DNA from: Nitratiruptor sp.
Lineage (GTDB): Bacteria; Campylobacterota; Campylobacteria; Campylobacterales; Nitratiruptoraceae
DNA length: 32,597 bases
Direction of reading: 5' to 3'
Assembly (NCBI GenBank): GCA_009659925.1
Contig: PUXW01000004.1
Coordinates: 1 to 32,597, forward strand
The notes below the pieces were generated by a model. It ran no database searches and was not told the origin of the DNA. It saw only the letters and a program-made list of their open reading frames with translations. A program made the position numbers and the translations under genes. Positions 1 to 17,099 of this stretch are shown here, in pieces. Each line of letters starts with the position of its first letter. The first letter of the stretch is position 1.

Positions 1-64
1 AGTTGGCTAGAGCATCAGCCTTCCAAGCTGAGGGTCGCGGGTTCGAGTCCCGTCTCCCGCTCCA
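1..64 (+). tRNA. tRNA-Gly (anticodon TCC), 5' end cut by the window edge
   Basis: The visible part starts in the D arm. It contains an anticodon arm CAGC-CTTCCAA-GCTG with anticodon TCC, a T arm with GGTTCGAGTCC, an acceptor strand ending CCCGC, discriminator T and an encoded CCA. The 5' acceptor strand and part of the D stem lie outside the window. It is followed by tRNA-Thr(GGT) and tuf, the same order as glyT-thrT-tufB in E. coli, so it is probably cotranscribed with the next tRNA. Confidence 0.93.
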
Positions 65-127
65 GAATACTGGGAGCTGAACTAAATGTAGCTACGCAGA
101 TCTACTTTAGTTTCGCTTCCACTTCGT

Positions 128-202
<75 letters not shown>

Positions 203-262
203 TTCATCAAAGCCACCACTTTCCAAGCATCTGATACCAATTCGATACGGCTAGTTTTTTGT

Positions 263-268
263 TATAAT
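263..268 (+). promoter_or_regulatory. -10 box of the tuf promoter
   Basis: A perfect TATAAT follows a run of six T in the gap between tRNA-Thr and tuf. No convincing -35 hexamer is present, which is usual for the vegetative sigma factor of Campylobacterota, where a T-rich stretch replaces it. A GGAGGA ribosome-binding site lies at 294-299, just before the tuf ATG. The box suggests that tuf has its own promoter in addition to readthrough from the tRNA genes. Confidence 0.7.
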
Positions 269-304
269 TAGCCCGCAATCTCAAAATCTCTATGGAGGAT
301 TCTA

Positions 305-1504
305 ATGGCAAAAGAGAAGTTCGTCAAGACCAAGCCCCACGTGAACATCGGGACCATCGGCCACGTCGACCATGGAAAAACGACCTTGACTGCAGCCATT
401 ACCGCGGTATTGGCTGAAAAGGGATTTGCAGAGAAGCGGGACTACGATCAAATCGATAACGCTCCAGAAGAGCGAGAGCGCGGAATTACCATTGCTACCT
501 CCCATGTCGAGTATGAAACTGAAAAGCGCCACTATGCCCATGTCGACTGTCCTGGCCACGCTGACTACGTGAAGAACATGATCACCGGTGCGGCCCAGAT
601 GGATGGTGCGATCCTCGTCGTTTCCGCTGCCGATGGTCCAATGCCTCAAACCCGTGAACATATCCTCCTTGCTCGCCAGGTAGGTGTTCCCTACATCGTC
701 GTCTTCCTCAACAAAGAGGATATGGTCGATGATCCCGAGCTCCTTGAGCTGGTTGAAATGGAGGTACGGGAGCTCCTCAACGAATATGACTTCCCTGGAG
801 ACGATGTTCCCGTAATTACAGGATCTGCCCTCAAAGCTTTGGAAGAGGTCAAAGAGGGGAAACTGGGCGAGTGGAGCCAGAAGATCCTCAAACTCATGGA
901 AGCTGTCGACGAGTATATCCCAACACCTGAGCGAGATATCGACAAGCCCTTCTTGATGCCTATCGAAGATGTCTTCTCCATCTCTGGACGGGGAACGGTT
1001 GTCACGGGTCGAATCGAGCGTGGGGTTGTCAAGGTTGGTGACGAAGTTGAGATTGTCGGCTTGCGCCCAACCCAAAAGACCACCGTTACCGGTGTTGAGA
1101 TGTTCCGCAAGGAGCTGGATCAAGGTGAAGCGGGTGACAACGTTGGGGTCCTCTTGCGCGGAACCAAGAAGGAGGAGGTCGAGCGCGGTCAGGTTCTGGC
1201 TCAGCCTGGAACCATCACTCCCCACACCAAGTTTGAAGCCGAAGTCTATATCTTGACCAAAGAGGAAGGGGGACGCCATACCCCATTCTTCAGCGGATAC
1301 CGACCACAATTTTATGTCCGAACGACAGACGTCACCGGAACCATCACCCTGCCTGAAGGGGTTGAGATGGTTATGCCAGGGGACAACGTCAAAATCACAG
1401 CCGAACTGATTGCTCCTATCGCCCTCGAAGAGGGAACGCGGTTTGCGATCCGTGAGGGTGGCCGAACGGTTGGTGCTGGAGTGGTTAGCAAGATCATCGA
1501 GTAA
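305..1504 (+). CDS. tuf: Elongation factor Tu
   Basis: This 399-residue GTPase delivers aminoacyl-tRNA to the ribosomal A site. All GTP motifs are visible: P-loop GHVDHGKT at residues 19-26, switch I RERGITI at 57-63, DCPGH at 81-85 with the catalytic His, and NKED near residue 136. Domains 2 and 3 follow at normal length. The ATG at 305 is chosen because a GGAGGA site sits six bases upstream and the MAKEKF start matches the family. It lies downstream of tRNA-Gly and tRNA-Thr and upstream of rpmG, as in many Proteobacteria and Campylobacterota. A single copy is seen here, with no second tuf beside fusA in this window. Confidence 0.99.
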   Translation: MAKEKFVKTKPHVNIGTIGHVDHGKTTLTAAITAVLAEKGFAEKRDYDQIDNAPEERERGITIATSHVEYETEKRHYAHVDCPGHADYVKNMITGAAQMDGAILVVSAADGPMPQTREHILLARQVGVPYIVVFLNKEDMVDDPELLELVEMEVRELLNEYDFPGDDVPVITGSALKALEEVKEGKLGEWSQKILKLMEAVDEYIPTPERDIDKPFLMPIEDVFSISGRGTVVTGRIERGVVKVGDEVEIVGLRPTQKTTVTGVEMFRKELDQGEAGDNVGVLLRGTKKEEVERGQVLAQPGTITPHTKFEAEVYILTKEEGGRHTPFFSGYRPQFYVRTTDVTGTITLPEGVEMVMPGDNVKITAELIAPIALEEGTRFAIREGGRTVGAGVVSKIIE

Positions 1505-1508
1505 TTCG

Positions 1509-1530
1509 AGGGGGGTGATCTCCCCCTTTT
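1509..1530 (+). terminator. Hairpin plus T run after tuf
   Basis: A G-rich run at 1510-1515 pairs with five C at 1522-1526 around a short loop TGATCT and is followed by four T. The form is that of a rho-independent terminator. The rpmG start codon is only 14 bases downstream, so it may act as a partial terminator or attenuator that lowers rpmG expression relative to tuf. Confidence 0.55.
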
Positions 1531-1543
1531 GCAAAGGGTTCTC

Positions 1544-1696
1544 ATGCGAGAAATTATCCATTTGGCCTGTGAAAAGTGTGGTCGTCGAAACTATCACACG
1601 ACGAAGAACAAGAAGACCCATCCAGAAAAGTTCGAGATTCGCAAATATTGTAAATTCTGTAAAGCCCACACTCTCCATAAAGAGGCGAAACTTTAA
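1544..1696 (+). CDS. rpmG: 50S ribosomal protein L33, zinc-binding form
   Basis: This 50-residue large-subunit protein was found by reading the tuf-tRNA-Trp interval. It begins [17 protein letters not shown]. Two CxxC pairs, C9/C12 and C36/C39, form the zinc ribbon, so this is the cysteine-containing C+ form of L33. Length is normal for the family (about 50 residues). The ATG at 1544 is the only start that gives the full first CxxC. The ribosome-binding site is weak (AAAGGG, 1533-1538). The gene is flanked by two terminator-like hairpins and followed by tRNA-Trp and secE, a common order in this phylum. Confidence 0.95.
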   Translation: MREIIHLACEKCGRRNYHTTKNKKTHPEKFEIRKYCKFCKAHTLHKEAKL

Positions 1697-1716
1697 AAGG
1701 GGGAGTCTCCCCTTTT
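1695..1716 (+). terminator. Hairpin overlapping the rpmG stop codon
   Basis: AAAAGGGG at 1695-1702 is complementary to CCCCTTTT at 1709-1716. An alternative register pairs GGGGA with TCCCC around a three-base loop. The structure begins inside the rpmG stop codon and ends four bases before tRNA-Trp. It looks like a terminator, or a processing hairpin that separates the rpmG mRNA from the tRNA. Confidence 0.5.
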
Positions 1717-1720
1717 CGAT

Positions 1721-1796
1721 AGGGCAGTAGCTCAGTTGGTAGAGCAGCGGTCTCCAAAACCGCAGGTCGGGGGTTCGAGTCCCTCCTGCCCTGCCA
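1721..1796 (+). tRNA. tRNA-Trp (anticodon CCA)
   Basis: This is a complete 76-nt cloverleaf. Acceptor strands AGGGCAG and CTGCCCT pair fully. The anticodon stem GCGGT/ACCGC encloses loop CTCCAAA with anticodon CCA. The T arm is GGGGGTTCGAGTCCCTC, the discriminator is G, and CCA is encoded. It sits between rpmG and secE, a conserved position for tRNA-Trp in many bacteria. Confidence 0.97.
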
Positions 1797-1810
1797 TAGG
1801 AAGGACTTTT

Positions 1811-1993
1811 ATGGAGCAAATCATCAACTATATTCGCGAAGCTCGGCTCGAGCTGCAAAAAGTCATCTTCCCAACGAAAGAGCAAGTTAAAAACGCCTAT
1901 ATAGCCGTTTTTCTCGTCGTTACCGTCGTCGCACTCTTTTTAGCTCTCGTCGATGGGACCATGTCCTTTATCCTATCCCACATCATCGATTAA
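1811..1993 (+). CDS. secE: Preprotein translocase subunit SecE
   Basis: This 60-residue small subunit of the SecYEG protein-conducting channel acts in the inner membrane. The short form has an amphipathic cytoplasmic helix (residues 1-27, with EARLELQKVIFPTKEQ, the conserved part that contacts SecY) followed by one membrane segment at about residues 30-55. This one-segment form is the usual one outside the enterics, where SecE has three segments. The ATG at 1811 follows AAGGAC ten bases upstream. nusG follows after 13 bases, the near-universal secE-nusG pairing. Confidence 0.97.
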   Translation: MEQIINYIREARLELQKVIFPTKEQVKNAYIAVFLVVTVVALFLALVDGTMSFILSHIID

Positions 1994-2006
1994 CTCAAGG
2001 ATTTTT

Positions 2007-2537
2007 ATGGCCCACAAATGGTATGCGATTCAAGTCTACTCCGGCAGCGAGCAAAGTGTAAAGCGGGCGATTGAGAGCCTTGCCAAAGAGGAGGGATTGG
2101 AGGATCGCATCAAAGAGGTGGTGGTTCCCACCGAAGATGTCATCGAGGTCAAGGATGGCAAGAAGAAGATTACCGAACGGGCCATCTACCCTGGGTATGT
2201 CTTTGCCAACATCGACCTGGATACCGAACTCTGGCAGAAGATCCAGAGTCTCCCTCGGGTCGGTCGCTTCATCGGTGAATCGAAGAAACCAACCCCGATT
2301 GGGGAAGAGGATGTGAAGAAGATCCTCGAGAAGGCGCGTAAGAAGGGGGCTCCCAAGCCCAAGATCTCCTACGAACCTGGAGAGATGGTGCGCATTACCG
2401 AGGGGCCCTTTGCCAACTTCACCGGAGTCGTCGAAGAGTACGATATGGAGCATGGAAAGCTCAAGCTCAATGTCTCTATCTTCGGTCGCTCTACCCCAGT
2501 CGAGATTCTCTATACCCAGGTGGAAAAGATCATTTAA
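2007..2537 (+). CDS. nusG: Transcription termination/antitermination protein NusG
   Basis: This 176-residue factor binds the clamp of RNA polymerase and couples it to ribosomes or to Rho. The NGN domain occupies the first two-thirds, starting [17 protein letters not shown]-terminal KOW domain contains [17 protein letters not shown]. The ATG at 2007 gives the normal family N-terminus; an upstream in-frame extension would run into secE and is not conserved-looking. It lies between secE and rplK in the standard order, with 16 bases to rplK, so it is cotranscribed with the ribosomal genes. Confidence 0.98.
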   Translation: MAHKWYAIQVYSGSEQSVKRAIESLAKEEGLEDRIKEVVVPTEDVIEVKDGKKKITERAIYPGYVFANIDLDTELWQKIQSLPRVGRFIGESKKPTPIGEEDVKKILEKARKKGAPKPKISYEPGEMVRITEGPFANFTGVVEEYDMEHGKLKLNVSIFGRSTPVEILYTQVEKII

Positions 2538-2553
2538 GTGAGAAAGGATAACA

Positions 2554-2979
2554 ATGGCCAAGAAGATCGTAGATCAGTTTAAACTCCAGATCCCAGCTGG
2601 CAAGGCCAACCCATCCCCTCCCGTCGGTCCAGCCCTGGGACAGCGGGGGGTCAACATTATGGAGTTTTGTAAGGCCTTCAACGAACGAACCAAAGATATG
2701 ATGGGCTTTACCATCCCCGTCGTCATCACTGTCTACAGCGATCGAAGTTTTACCTTCGTCACGAAGCAGCCCCCAGCTACCGATTTGATCAAGCGGGCCG
2801 CCGGTATTCAAAAGGGGAGTGACAACCCACTCAAGAACAAGGTCGGCAAGATTACCCAGGCCCAGTTGGAAGAGATTGCCAAGACGAAGATGCCCGATTT
2901 GAATACCGACGATTTGGAGGCAGCTAAGCGGACGATCGCTGGAAGCTGTCGCTCGATGGGAGTGGAAATCGTCGATTGA
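2554..2979 (+). CDS. rplK: 50S ribosomal protein L11
   Basis: This 141-residue L11 binds the GTPase-associated region of 23S rRNA. The N-terminal domain has the proline-rich signature [16 protein letters not shown] (about residues 21-36), and the C-terminal rRNA-binding domain ends RSMGVEIVD. Length equals the usual 141-142 residues. An AGAAAGGA ribosome-binding site lies at 2541-2548. In E. coli, L1 represses the rplKA transcript; the 56-base gap to rplA here is purine-rich and carries no clear hairpin. Confidence 0.98.
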   Translation: MAKKIVDQFKLQIPAGKANPSPPVGPALGQRGVNIMEFCKAFNERTKDMMGFTIPVVITVYSDRSFTFVTKQPPATDLIKRAAGIQKGSDNPLKNKVGKITQAQLEEIAKTKMPDLNTDDLEAAKRTIAGSCRSMGVEIVD

Positions 2980-3035
2980 TCCCGACCACAGGATCGCAAA
3001 GAAGGTGGTAGCAAAAAATTGTTGCGGAGAGTCCA

Positions 3036-3743
3036 ATGGCAAAGAAACATTCCAAAAGATATCGTGCGCTCTTGGAAAAGATAGAGCAGGGAAAAATTTA
3101 TAGCGTCGAAGAGGCGGTTGAAAAGATCAAGGAGCTCAAATCGGCTAAGTTTGACGAGACCGTTGAGCTAGCCTTGCGCCTTGGGGTCGATCCCAGACAT
3201 GCCGATCAGATGGTGCGCGGCTCCGTAGTCTTGCCCCATGGGACGGGAAAGAGTGTCCGGGTCGCGGTCTTCGCCAAGGGAACCAAAGCCGATGAGGCCA
3301 AGGAGTGTGGAGCCGATATCGTCGGGGCTGAAGATCTCATCGAAGAGATCCAAAATGGGAAGATCGATTTTGACATTGCCATTGCAACCCCGGATATGAT
3401 GGGACTGGTTGGGAAAATTGGTCGGATTCTAGGCCCCAAAGGGCTTATGCCCAACCCTAAGACCGGAACGGTTACGATGGATGTGTGCAAGGCGGTCAAG
3501 AACGCCAAGGCCGGTCAGGTCAACTTCCGGGTCGACAAGAAGGGGAATATCCATGCTGGGATTGGGAAGGTGAGCTTTTCTCCCCAGCAGTTGCGGGAGA
3601 ATCTCGAGGCCTTCGTCGCCCAGATCAACAAGATGAAACCAGCCGCAGCCAAGGGGCGCTACATCCGGCATGGGGCCCTCTCCCTGACTATGAGTCCGGC
3701 CCTAGAGCTCGATACCCAAGAGCTCATGGATATGAAGGGCTAG
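3036..3743 (+). CDS. rplA: 50S ribosomal protein L1
   Basis: This 235-residue L1 builds the mobile L1 stalk at the E site and represses its own operon in many bacteria. The sequence starts [16 protein letters not shown] and has the hallmark [20 protein letters not shown] block near residues 129-148, then [18 protein letters not shown]. Length is normal (about 230-235). It follows rplK and is followed after 77 bases by rplJ; that gap holds a candidate L10 leader structure. Confidence 0.98.
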   Translation: MAKKHSKRYRALLEKIEQGKIYSVEEAVEKIKELKSAKFDETVELALRLGVDPRHADQMVRGSVVLPHGTGKSVRVAVFAKGTKADEAKECGADIVGAEDLIEEIQNGKIDFDIAIATPDMMGLVGKIGRILGPKGLMPNPKTGTVTMDVCKAVKNAKAGQVNFRVDKKGNIHAGIGKVSFSPQQLRENLEAFVAQINKMKPAAAKGRYIRHGALSLTMSPALELDTQELMDMKG

Positions 3744-3751
3744 GGAATCTT

Positions 3752-3795
3752 AGACTGAAGATGGTGGGCATTCAAATAAGACCTGCCTGAAGTCT
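3752..3795 (+). promoter_or_regulatory. Candidate L10 autoregulatory leader upstream of rplJ
   Basis: An outer stem AGACT (3752-3756) pairs with AGTCT (3791-3795). An inner stem GGTGGG (3763-3768) pairs with CCTGCC (3782-3787) using two G-U pairs. They are separated by an asymmetric internal loop, GAAGAT against TGA. The loop of the inner hairpin is A-rich. A two-stem element with a GA-containing asymmetric loop just upstream of rplJ resembles the kink-turn that the L10-L12 complex binds in many bacteria to repress rplJL translation. The pairing is seen directly; the regulatory role is inference. Confidence 0.4.
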
Positions 3796-3820
3796 TCTGT
3801 CGGAAAGGAGGTAAAAGAAG

Positions 3821-4336
3821 TTGACACGCGCGCAAAAGGAAGAGGTGGTTTCATACCTCACCGACGAGTTCAAGAACGCAGCCGCTATTATCGACTGCGA
3901 CTATAAGGGTATGAGCGTACCTCAGCTCGAAGCACTGCGAAAGGCCGCGCGCGAGAAGGGACTCAAGGTAAGGGTCGTCAAAAACACTCTTGCCATGATC
4001 GCCTTGCGCAATGTCGGCATCGAGGATTTCGTCCTCAAAGATACTAACGTGCTCGTCTGGGGTGACGACCTTGTCACTTTGGCCAAAACTGTAACCGAGT
4101 TTGCCAAAGAGAACAAGGATACCTTCAAGATCAAACAGGGCTACTTCGAGGGAGAGGTTGCCGACGAGCAGAAGATCGAGGCCTACTCCAAACTCCCGAG
4201 CAAAGAGGAGCTTTTGGGTATGCTGCTTTCGGTTTGGACTGCGCCATTGCGCAACCTGCTCTATGTCTGGAATGCCCCCAAGCAGAACTTCGTTACTGTG
4301 CTTGAGAATATTCGCCAACAAAAAGAAAACGCATAA
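3821..4336 (+). CDS. rplJ: 50S ribosomal protein L10
   Basis: This 171-residue L10 forms the base of the L7/L12 stalk. The start codon is TTG at 3821, chosen because a strong AAAGGAGGT site (3804-3812) lies eight bases upstream and MTRAQKEEVVSYL matches the family N-terminus. There is no nearby in-frame ATG. The rRNA-binding N-terminal domain includes DCDYKGMSVPQLEALRK, and the C-terminal helix that binds L12 dimers ends the protein. The 77-base leader has a candidate autoregulatory fold. rplL follows after 12 bases. Confidence 0.97.
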   Translation: MTRAQKEEVVSYLTDEFKNAAAIIDCDYKGMSVPQLEALRKAAREKGLKVRVVKNTLAMIALRNVGIEDFVLKDTNVLVWGDDLVTLAKTVTEFAKENKDTFKIKQGYFEGEVADEQKIEAYSKLPSKEELLGMLLSVWTAPLRNLLYVWNAPKQNFVTVLENIRQQKENA

Positions 4337-4348
4337 AAGGAGTGATCG

Positions 4349-4732
4349 ATGGCTTGTACACGAGAAGATGTGATTGAGTACATCTCTAACCTGAGCGTCC
4401 TTGAACTGAGTGAGCTGGTTAAGGAGTTCGAGGAGAAGTTTGGTGTGAGCGCTCAGCCTACTGTTGTTGCTGGAGCTGTAGCAGCCGGTGGTGGTGAAGC
4501 TGGTGGTGCCGCCGAGGAGAAGACCGAATTTGACGTGGTCCTCACCGATGCTGGTCCCAAGAAGATCAATACGATTAAAGTCATTCGCCAAGTGACCGGT
4601 CTGGGACTCAAAGAGGCCAAAGAGGCTGCCGAGAAGACCCCAACCGTCATCAAAGAGGGTGTGAGCAAAGAGGAGGCCGAAGAGCTCAAGAAGCAGTTTG
4701 AAGAGGCCGGAGCAAAAGTAGAAATTAAGTAA
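4349..4732 (+). CDS. rplL: 50S ribosomal protein L7/L12
   Basis: This 127-residue acidic stalk protein recruits translation GTPases and is present in several copies per ribosome. The N-terminal dimerisation domain (residues 1-36) is followed by a Gly/Ala/Val-rich hinge (about 38-57) and a C-terminal domain with [20 protein letters not shown], which contacts EF-Tu and EF-G. A ribosome-binding site AAAGGAG precedes the ATG. A strong hairpin 18 bases after the stop separates it from rpoB, fitting the higher demand for L12 than for RNA polymerase. Confidence 0.98.
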   Translation: MACTREDVIEYISNLSVLELSELVKEFEEKFGVSAQPTVVAGAVAAGGGEAGGAAEEKTEFDVVLTDAGPKKINTIKVIRQVTGLGLKEAKEAAEKTPTVIKEGVSKEEAEELKKQFEEAGAKVEIK

Positions 4733-4750
4733 AACTTAAACTTCTCAAAT

Positions 4751-4775
4751 AAGAAGAGGATCCCCTCCTCTTCTT
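4751..4775 (+). terminator. Ten-base-pair hairpin between rplL and rpoB
   Basis: AAGAAGAGGA (4751-4760) pairs perfectly with TCCTCTTCTT (4766-4775) around the loop TCCCC. No poly-T tract follows except the T-rich 3' arm itself. The position matches the attenuator and RNase III site between rplL and rpoB in E. coli. It probably reduces readthrough into rpoBC or is an mRNA-processing site. Confidence 0.55.
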
Positions 4776-4789
4776 AAACGACTTCATGC

Positions 4790-4795
4790 TATCAT
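4790..4795 (+). promoter_or_regulatory. Weak candidate -10 box upstream of rpoB
   Basis: TATCAT preceded by TGC lies 48 bases before the rpoB ATG, inside the 110-base rplL-rpoB gap. It could be an extended -10 element. There is no recognisable -35 hexamer and only a modest T-rich upstream tract, so this is a low-confidence call. The remainder of the gap holds the hairpin at 4751-4775. Confidence 0.25.
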
Positions 4796-4833
4796 TCACC
4801 CCCTTCTACATACCGACAAAACTACATAAATGA

Positions 4834-13507
<8,674 letters not shown>

Positions 13508-13539
13508 CTTTGACAAGCTGAGTTTAAGCTCTCTTTCAA

Positions 13540-13545
13540 TATAAT
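13540..13545 (+). promoter_or_regulatory. -10 box of the rpsL-rpsG-fusA operon
   Basis: A perfect TATAAT lies 34 bases before the rpsL GTG, in the 71-base gap after rpoC. TTGACA occurs at 13510-13515, but its 24-base spacing to the -10 box is too long for a sigma-70 promoter; a T-rich stretch immediately upstream is the more likely functional partner in this phylum. It probably gives the str-type block a promoter separate from rpoBC. Confidence 0.6.
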
Positions 13546-13578
13546 TAGCCACTAATTTTGGCAGAAAGGAAGGAAGCC

Positions 13579-13953
13579 GTGCCTACTATCAACCAGTTGG
13601 TCCGCAAAGAGCGCAAGAAGGTGATCAAGAAGTCCAAATCGCCAGCGCTGGTTAAATGCCCCCAGCGACGGGGGGTTTGTACCAGGGTCTACACCACGAC
13701 CCCCAAAAAGCCCAACTCCGCCTTGCGCAAGGTTGCCAAGGTCCGACTCACCAGTGGGTATGAGGTGATCAGCTACATTCCGGGAGAGGGCCACAACCTG
13801 CAAGAGCACTCCATCGTCCTGGTGCGTGGGGGCCGGGTTAAGGACTTGCCAGGGGTGAAGTACCACATTATCCGGGGTGCCCTCGATACTGCTGGAGTGG
13901 CTAACCGGAAGAAGTCCCGTTCCAAGTATGGAACCAAGCGACCCAAGTCCTAA
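13579..13953 (+). CDS. rpsL: 30S ribosomal protein S12
   Basis: This 124-residue S12 helps set decoding accuracy at the A site. The GTG at 13579 is chosen over an upstream in-frame TTG at 13558, because it gives the invariant start [14 protein letters not shown] and the usual 124-residue length, with AAAGGAAGG upstream. The streptomycin-site loops [13 protein letters not shown] and [13 protein letters not shown] have the unaltered lysines. It is first in the rpsL-rpsG-fusA block. Confidence 0.97.
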   Translation: MPTINQLVRKERKKVIKKSKSPALVKCPQRRGVCTRVYTTTPKKPNSALRKVAKVRLTSGYEVISYIPGEGHNLQEHSIVLVRGGRVKDLPGVKYHIIRGALDTAGVANRKKSRSKYGTKRPKS

Positions 13954-14002
13954 GGGCGAGTTGAGATCTCACCCATAGCCACAGGCAGGGTTTGAGTGCC
14001 TG
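13954..14002 (+). promoter_or_regulatory. Two hairpins in the rpsL-rpsG gap
   Basis: GGGCGAG (13954-13960) pairs with CTCACCC (13968-13974) with one mismatch. CAGGCA (13982-13987) pairs with TGCCTG (13997-14002) around a nine-base loop. In E. coli, S7 binds the rpsL-rpsG intercistronic region and represses its own translation. These hairpins are candidates for such a site. The pairing is visible; the function is inference. Confidence 0.35.
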
Positions 14003-14019
14003 AGTAAATTTTTCATTGA

Positions 14020-14502
<483 letters not shown>

Positions 14503-14525
14503 GATCTCCACGGCAAGGATAGCAA

Positions 14526-16604
14526 ATGGCGAGAAAGACACCAATAGAGAAGGTACGCAATATCGGGATCGCCGCCCATATCGACGCTGGAAAGACGACG
14601 ACGACGGAGCGGATCCTCTACTATACGGGAATCAGCCACAAGATTGGGGAGGTCCACGAAGGGGCGGCTACGATGGACTGGATGGAGCAGGAGAAGGAGC
14701 GGGGAATCACCATTACCTCCGCGGCGACGACCTGCTTCTGGAAGGGGCACCAGATCAACATCATCGACACTCCGGGCCACGTGGATTTTACCATTGAGGT
14801 GGAGCGATCCATGCGGGTCCTCGATGGGGCCATCGCGGTCTTTTGTGCCGTCGGGGGAGTTCAGCCCCAATCCGAGACGGTTTGGCGCCAGGCCAACAAA
14901 TACCATGTGCCCCGGATCATCTTCGTCAACAAGATGGACCGGACCGGAGCCGATTTCTTCGGTGTGGCGAAACAGATCCGGGAGCGCTTGCGGGCCAATC
15001 CGGTCCCCATCCAGATCCCCATTGGCTCCGAGCAGGACTTTCGTGGGGTTGTGGATTTGATTGAGATGAAGGGGATCGTCTGGGATGATGAGACCCTTGG
15101 GGCCAAGTATGAGGTCATCGAGATCCCTGAGGAGCTCCGGGAATTGGCTGAAGAGTATCGGGAGAAGATGCTCGAAGCCGTAGCTGAAACTGATGAGGAG
15201 CTCTTGGAGAAGTATCTCGCCGGGGAGGAACTGAGTGTCGAGGAGATCAAGCGGGGCTTGAAGAAGGGAACCCTCGATATGTCCTTGACGCCAATGCTGT
15301 GTGGCTCCGCCTTCAAGAACAAAGGGGTCCAAACCCTCCTCGATGCGGTGGTCGACTATCTTCCTGCTCCCACAGAGGTGGATTGGATTAAGGGAATCGA
15401 TCCTAAAACGGGAGAAGAGGTGAGTGTCGAGTCCACCGACGATGGTCCCTTTGCCGCCCTCGCCTTCAAGATCATGACCGATCCCTTCGTCGGACAACTC
15501 TCCTTCATTCGGGTCTATCGGGGCCAAATTAGTAGTGGAAGCTATGTTCTCAACTCCACCAAGGGGAAAAAGGAGCGAGTTGGCCGACTCCTCAAGATGC
15601 ACGCCAACAAGCGGGAGGAGATCAAGGAGCTCCCAGCCGGTGAGATTGGAGCGGTTGTGGGGCTCAAGTACACTCTCACCGGGGATACCCTATGTGACGA
15701 GAACCATCCGGTCATCCTGGAGCGCATGGAGTTCCCTGAGCCGGTCATTTCGGTAGCGGTCGAGCCCAAAACCAAGGCCGATCAAGAGAAGATGGCAACC
15801 GCCCTGGCCAAATTGGCCGAGGAGGATCCAAGTTTCCGGGTCCACACCGATGAGGAGACGGGTCAGACCATTATCTCTGGAATGGGTGAGCTCCATTTGG
15901 AGATCATCGTTGACCGGATGAAGCGGGAGTTTAAAGTTGATGCCGAAGTGGGGCAACCTCAAGTCGCCTACCGGGAGACCATCAAGACCCCCGTCGATCA
16001 AGAGTACAAATATGCCAAGCAGACCGGTGGTCGCGGGCAGTATGGCCATGTCTTCATCAAGCTTGAGCCCCAAGAGCGCGGGAAGGGGTATGAGTTCGTC
16101 AACCAGATTACTGGGGGCGTCATTCCAAAAGAGTATATTCCCGCCGTGGACAAAGGGATCCAAGAGGCCATGCAAAACGGGGTCTTGGCTGGCTACCCGG
16201 TGGTCGATGTAAAGGCCACCTTGTATGACGGAAGCTACCACGAGGTCGACTCGAGCGAGATGGCCTTCAAAATCGCAGGATCGATGGCTTTCAAAGAGGC
16301 GGCCAAGAAGGCCAACCCGGTCCTCCTGGAGCCTATTATGAAAGTAGAGGTGGAAGTGCCCGAGGAGTACATGGGGAATGTGATCGGGGATATCAATAGC
16401 CGCCGCGGTCAAGTGGCCAGCATGGAGGATCGAGCCGGCAACAAGATCATCCACGCCAAGGTTCCGCTGGCCGAGATGTTCGGGTATTCGACGACCCTGC
16501 GCTCCCTGACCCAGGGACGGGGAACCTATTCGATGGAGTTCGACCACTACGCCGAAGTGCCTAAAAACGTGGCTGACGAGATCATCAAAAAGCGCAATGG
16601 TTAA
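14526..16604 (+). CDS. fusA: Elongation factor G
   Basis: This 692-residue translocase moves the ribosome along mRNA using GTP. The G motifs are complete: AHIDAGKT at about residues 17-24, RERGITI-type switch (KERGITIT), DTPGHVDF and [10 protein letters not shown]. Domains II-V follow at normal length, with PEYMGNVI-type [16 protein letters not shown] in domain V. The ATG at 14526 gives the standard [20 protein letters not shown] start. Its stop codon overlaps the start of a cupin gene by eight bases. Confidence 0.99.
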   Translation: MARKTPIEKVRNIGIAAHIDAGKTTTTERILYYTGISHKIGEVHEGAATMDWMEQEKERGITITSAATTCFWKGHQINIIDTPGHVDFTIEVERSMRVLDGAIAVFCAVGGVQPQSETVWRQANKYHVPRIIFVNKMDRTGADFFGVAKQIRERLRANPVPIQIPIGSEQDFRGVVDLIEMKGIVWDDETLGAKYEVIEIPEELRELAEEYREKMLEAVAETDEELLEKYLAGEELSVEEIKRGLKKGTLDMSLTPMLCGSAFKNKGVQTLLDAVVDYLPAPTEVDWIKGIDPKTGEEVSVESTDDGPFAALAFKIMTDPFVGQLSFIRVYRGQISSGSYVLNSTKGKKERVGRLLKMHANKREEIKELPAGEIGAVVGLKYTLTGDTLCDENHPVILERMEFPEPVISVAVEPKTKADQEKMATALAKLAEEDPSFRVHTDEETGQTIISGMGELHLEIIVDRMKREFKVDAEVGQPQVAYRETIKTPVDQEYKYAKQTGGRGQYGHVFIKLEPQERGKGYEFVNQITGGVIPKEYIPAVDKGIQEAMQNGVLAGYPVVDVKATLYDGSYHEVDSSEMAFKIAGSMAFKEAAKKANPVLLEPIMKVEVEVPEEYMGNVIGDINSRRGQVASMEDRAGNKIIHAKVPLAEMFGYSTTLRSLTQGRGTYSMEFDHYAEVPKNVADEIIKKRNG

Positions 16605-16887
16605 GGTCGTCCATACAGGAATTAGCGATCCCAACCAAATCCGCCAAATCCTCCATCGGGAGGGCTTTGGCAATATTTTCCTCTGGAGCGATCGGGGCGG
16701 AACAAGCTATCCGCCCCACCGCCATCCTCACCATGAAGTGCGCTGGATCGTCGAGGGGGAGCTGATCATCGAACAAGATGGACGACGTTACCACCTTCGC
16801 CCTGGGGATCGTTTAGAAAGCAGCCCGAACCTTCTTCATAGCGCCTATGCTCCCTGTGACGTGACCTATATCTGCGGCTCCAAGTAG
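16597..16887 (+). CDS. Small cupin-domain protein
   Basis: This 96-residue single-domain cupin (conserved beta-barrel) has motif 1 HxHx3Ex6G as H41, H43, E47 and G54 ([15 protein letters not shown]), and a motif 2-like segment with PGD and H81. The three His and one Glu could bind a metal ion. The substrate is unknown; small cupins include dioxygenases, isomerases and sensors. The ATG lies inside the last codons of fusA (8-base overlap), so translation is coupled to EF-G, but there is no evidence of a role in translation. tRNA-Arg follows with its own -10 box. Confidence 0.85.
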   Translation: MVKVVHTGISDPNQIRQILHREGFGNIFLWSDRGGTSYPPHRHPHHEVRWIVEGELIIEQDGRRYHLRPGDRLESSPNLLHSAYAPCDVTYICGSK

Positions 16888-16893
16888 ATATGG

Positions 16894-16899
16894 TACAAT
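16894..16899 (+). promoter_or_regulatory. -10 box of tRNA-Arg
   Basis: TACAAT ends eight bases before the first base of tRNA-Arg and lies just after the cupin stop codon. The spacing suits transcription starting within a few bases of the mature tRNA. Confidence 0.5.
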
Positions 16900-16907
16900 T
16901 ACCCTAG

Positions 16908-16984
16908 GTCCCGGTAGCTCAGCAGGATAGAGCGTCGGATTCCTAATCCGAAGGTCGTGGGTTCAAGTCCCGCCCGGGACACCA
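16908..16984 (+). tRNA. tRNA-Arg (anticodon CCT)
   Basis: This is a complete 77-nt cloverleaf. Acceptor strands GTCCCGG and CCGGGAC pair fully. The anticodon stem TCGGA/TCCGA encloses loop TTCCTAA with anticodon CCT, reading AGG. The T arm is GGTTCAAGTCC, the discriminator is A, and CCA is encoded. No integrase or repeated 3' end is seen, so there is no sign that it serves as an attachment site here. Confidence 0.96.
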
Positions 16985-17038
16985 AAGTGTGTCTCCAATC
17001 TATTCAATTTCCTCTCCAATTCTCCCCCGCCCAGGAGC

Positions 17039-17044
17039 TATAAT
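17039..17044 (+). promoter_or_regulatory. -10 box upstream of the GGDEF gene
   Basis: A perfect TATAAT lies 55 bases before the GGDEF start, in the 115-base gap after tRNA-Arg. The surrounding bases are AT-rich and pyrimidine-rich with no clear -35. It is the likely promoter of the GGDEF, phosphoesterase and Mut7-C-type run. Confidence 0.55.
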
Positions 17045-17099
17045 CTGCAATTAAGAATTTTGCAAGTAAAATAGGGCAACTTCTGGAAAGGGTGATGCG

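Noticed and set aside
302-1885. Long open frame (527 codons) antisense to tuf and rpmG
   Set aside because: It lies opposite two certain genes and across tRNA-Trp. It has no family features and is explained by biased codon use in tuf.
13510-13545. TTGACA and TATAAT as a complete sigma-70 promoter before rpsL
   Set aside because: The spacer is 24 bases, well outside 16-18. Only the -10 box was kept.
16908-16984. tRNA-Arg(CCT) as an integration site marking an island
   Set aside because: There is no integrase gene, no repeated 3' tRNA fragment and no sharp change in composition in the following genes that I can see.
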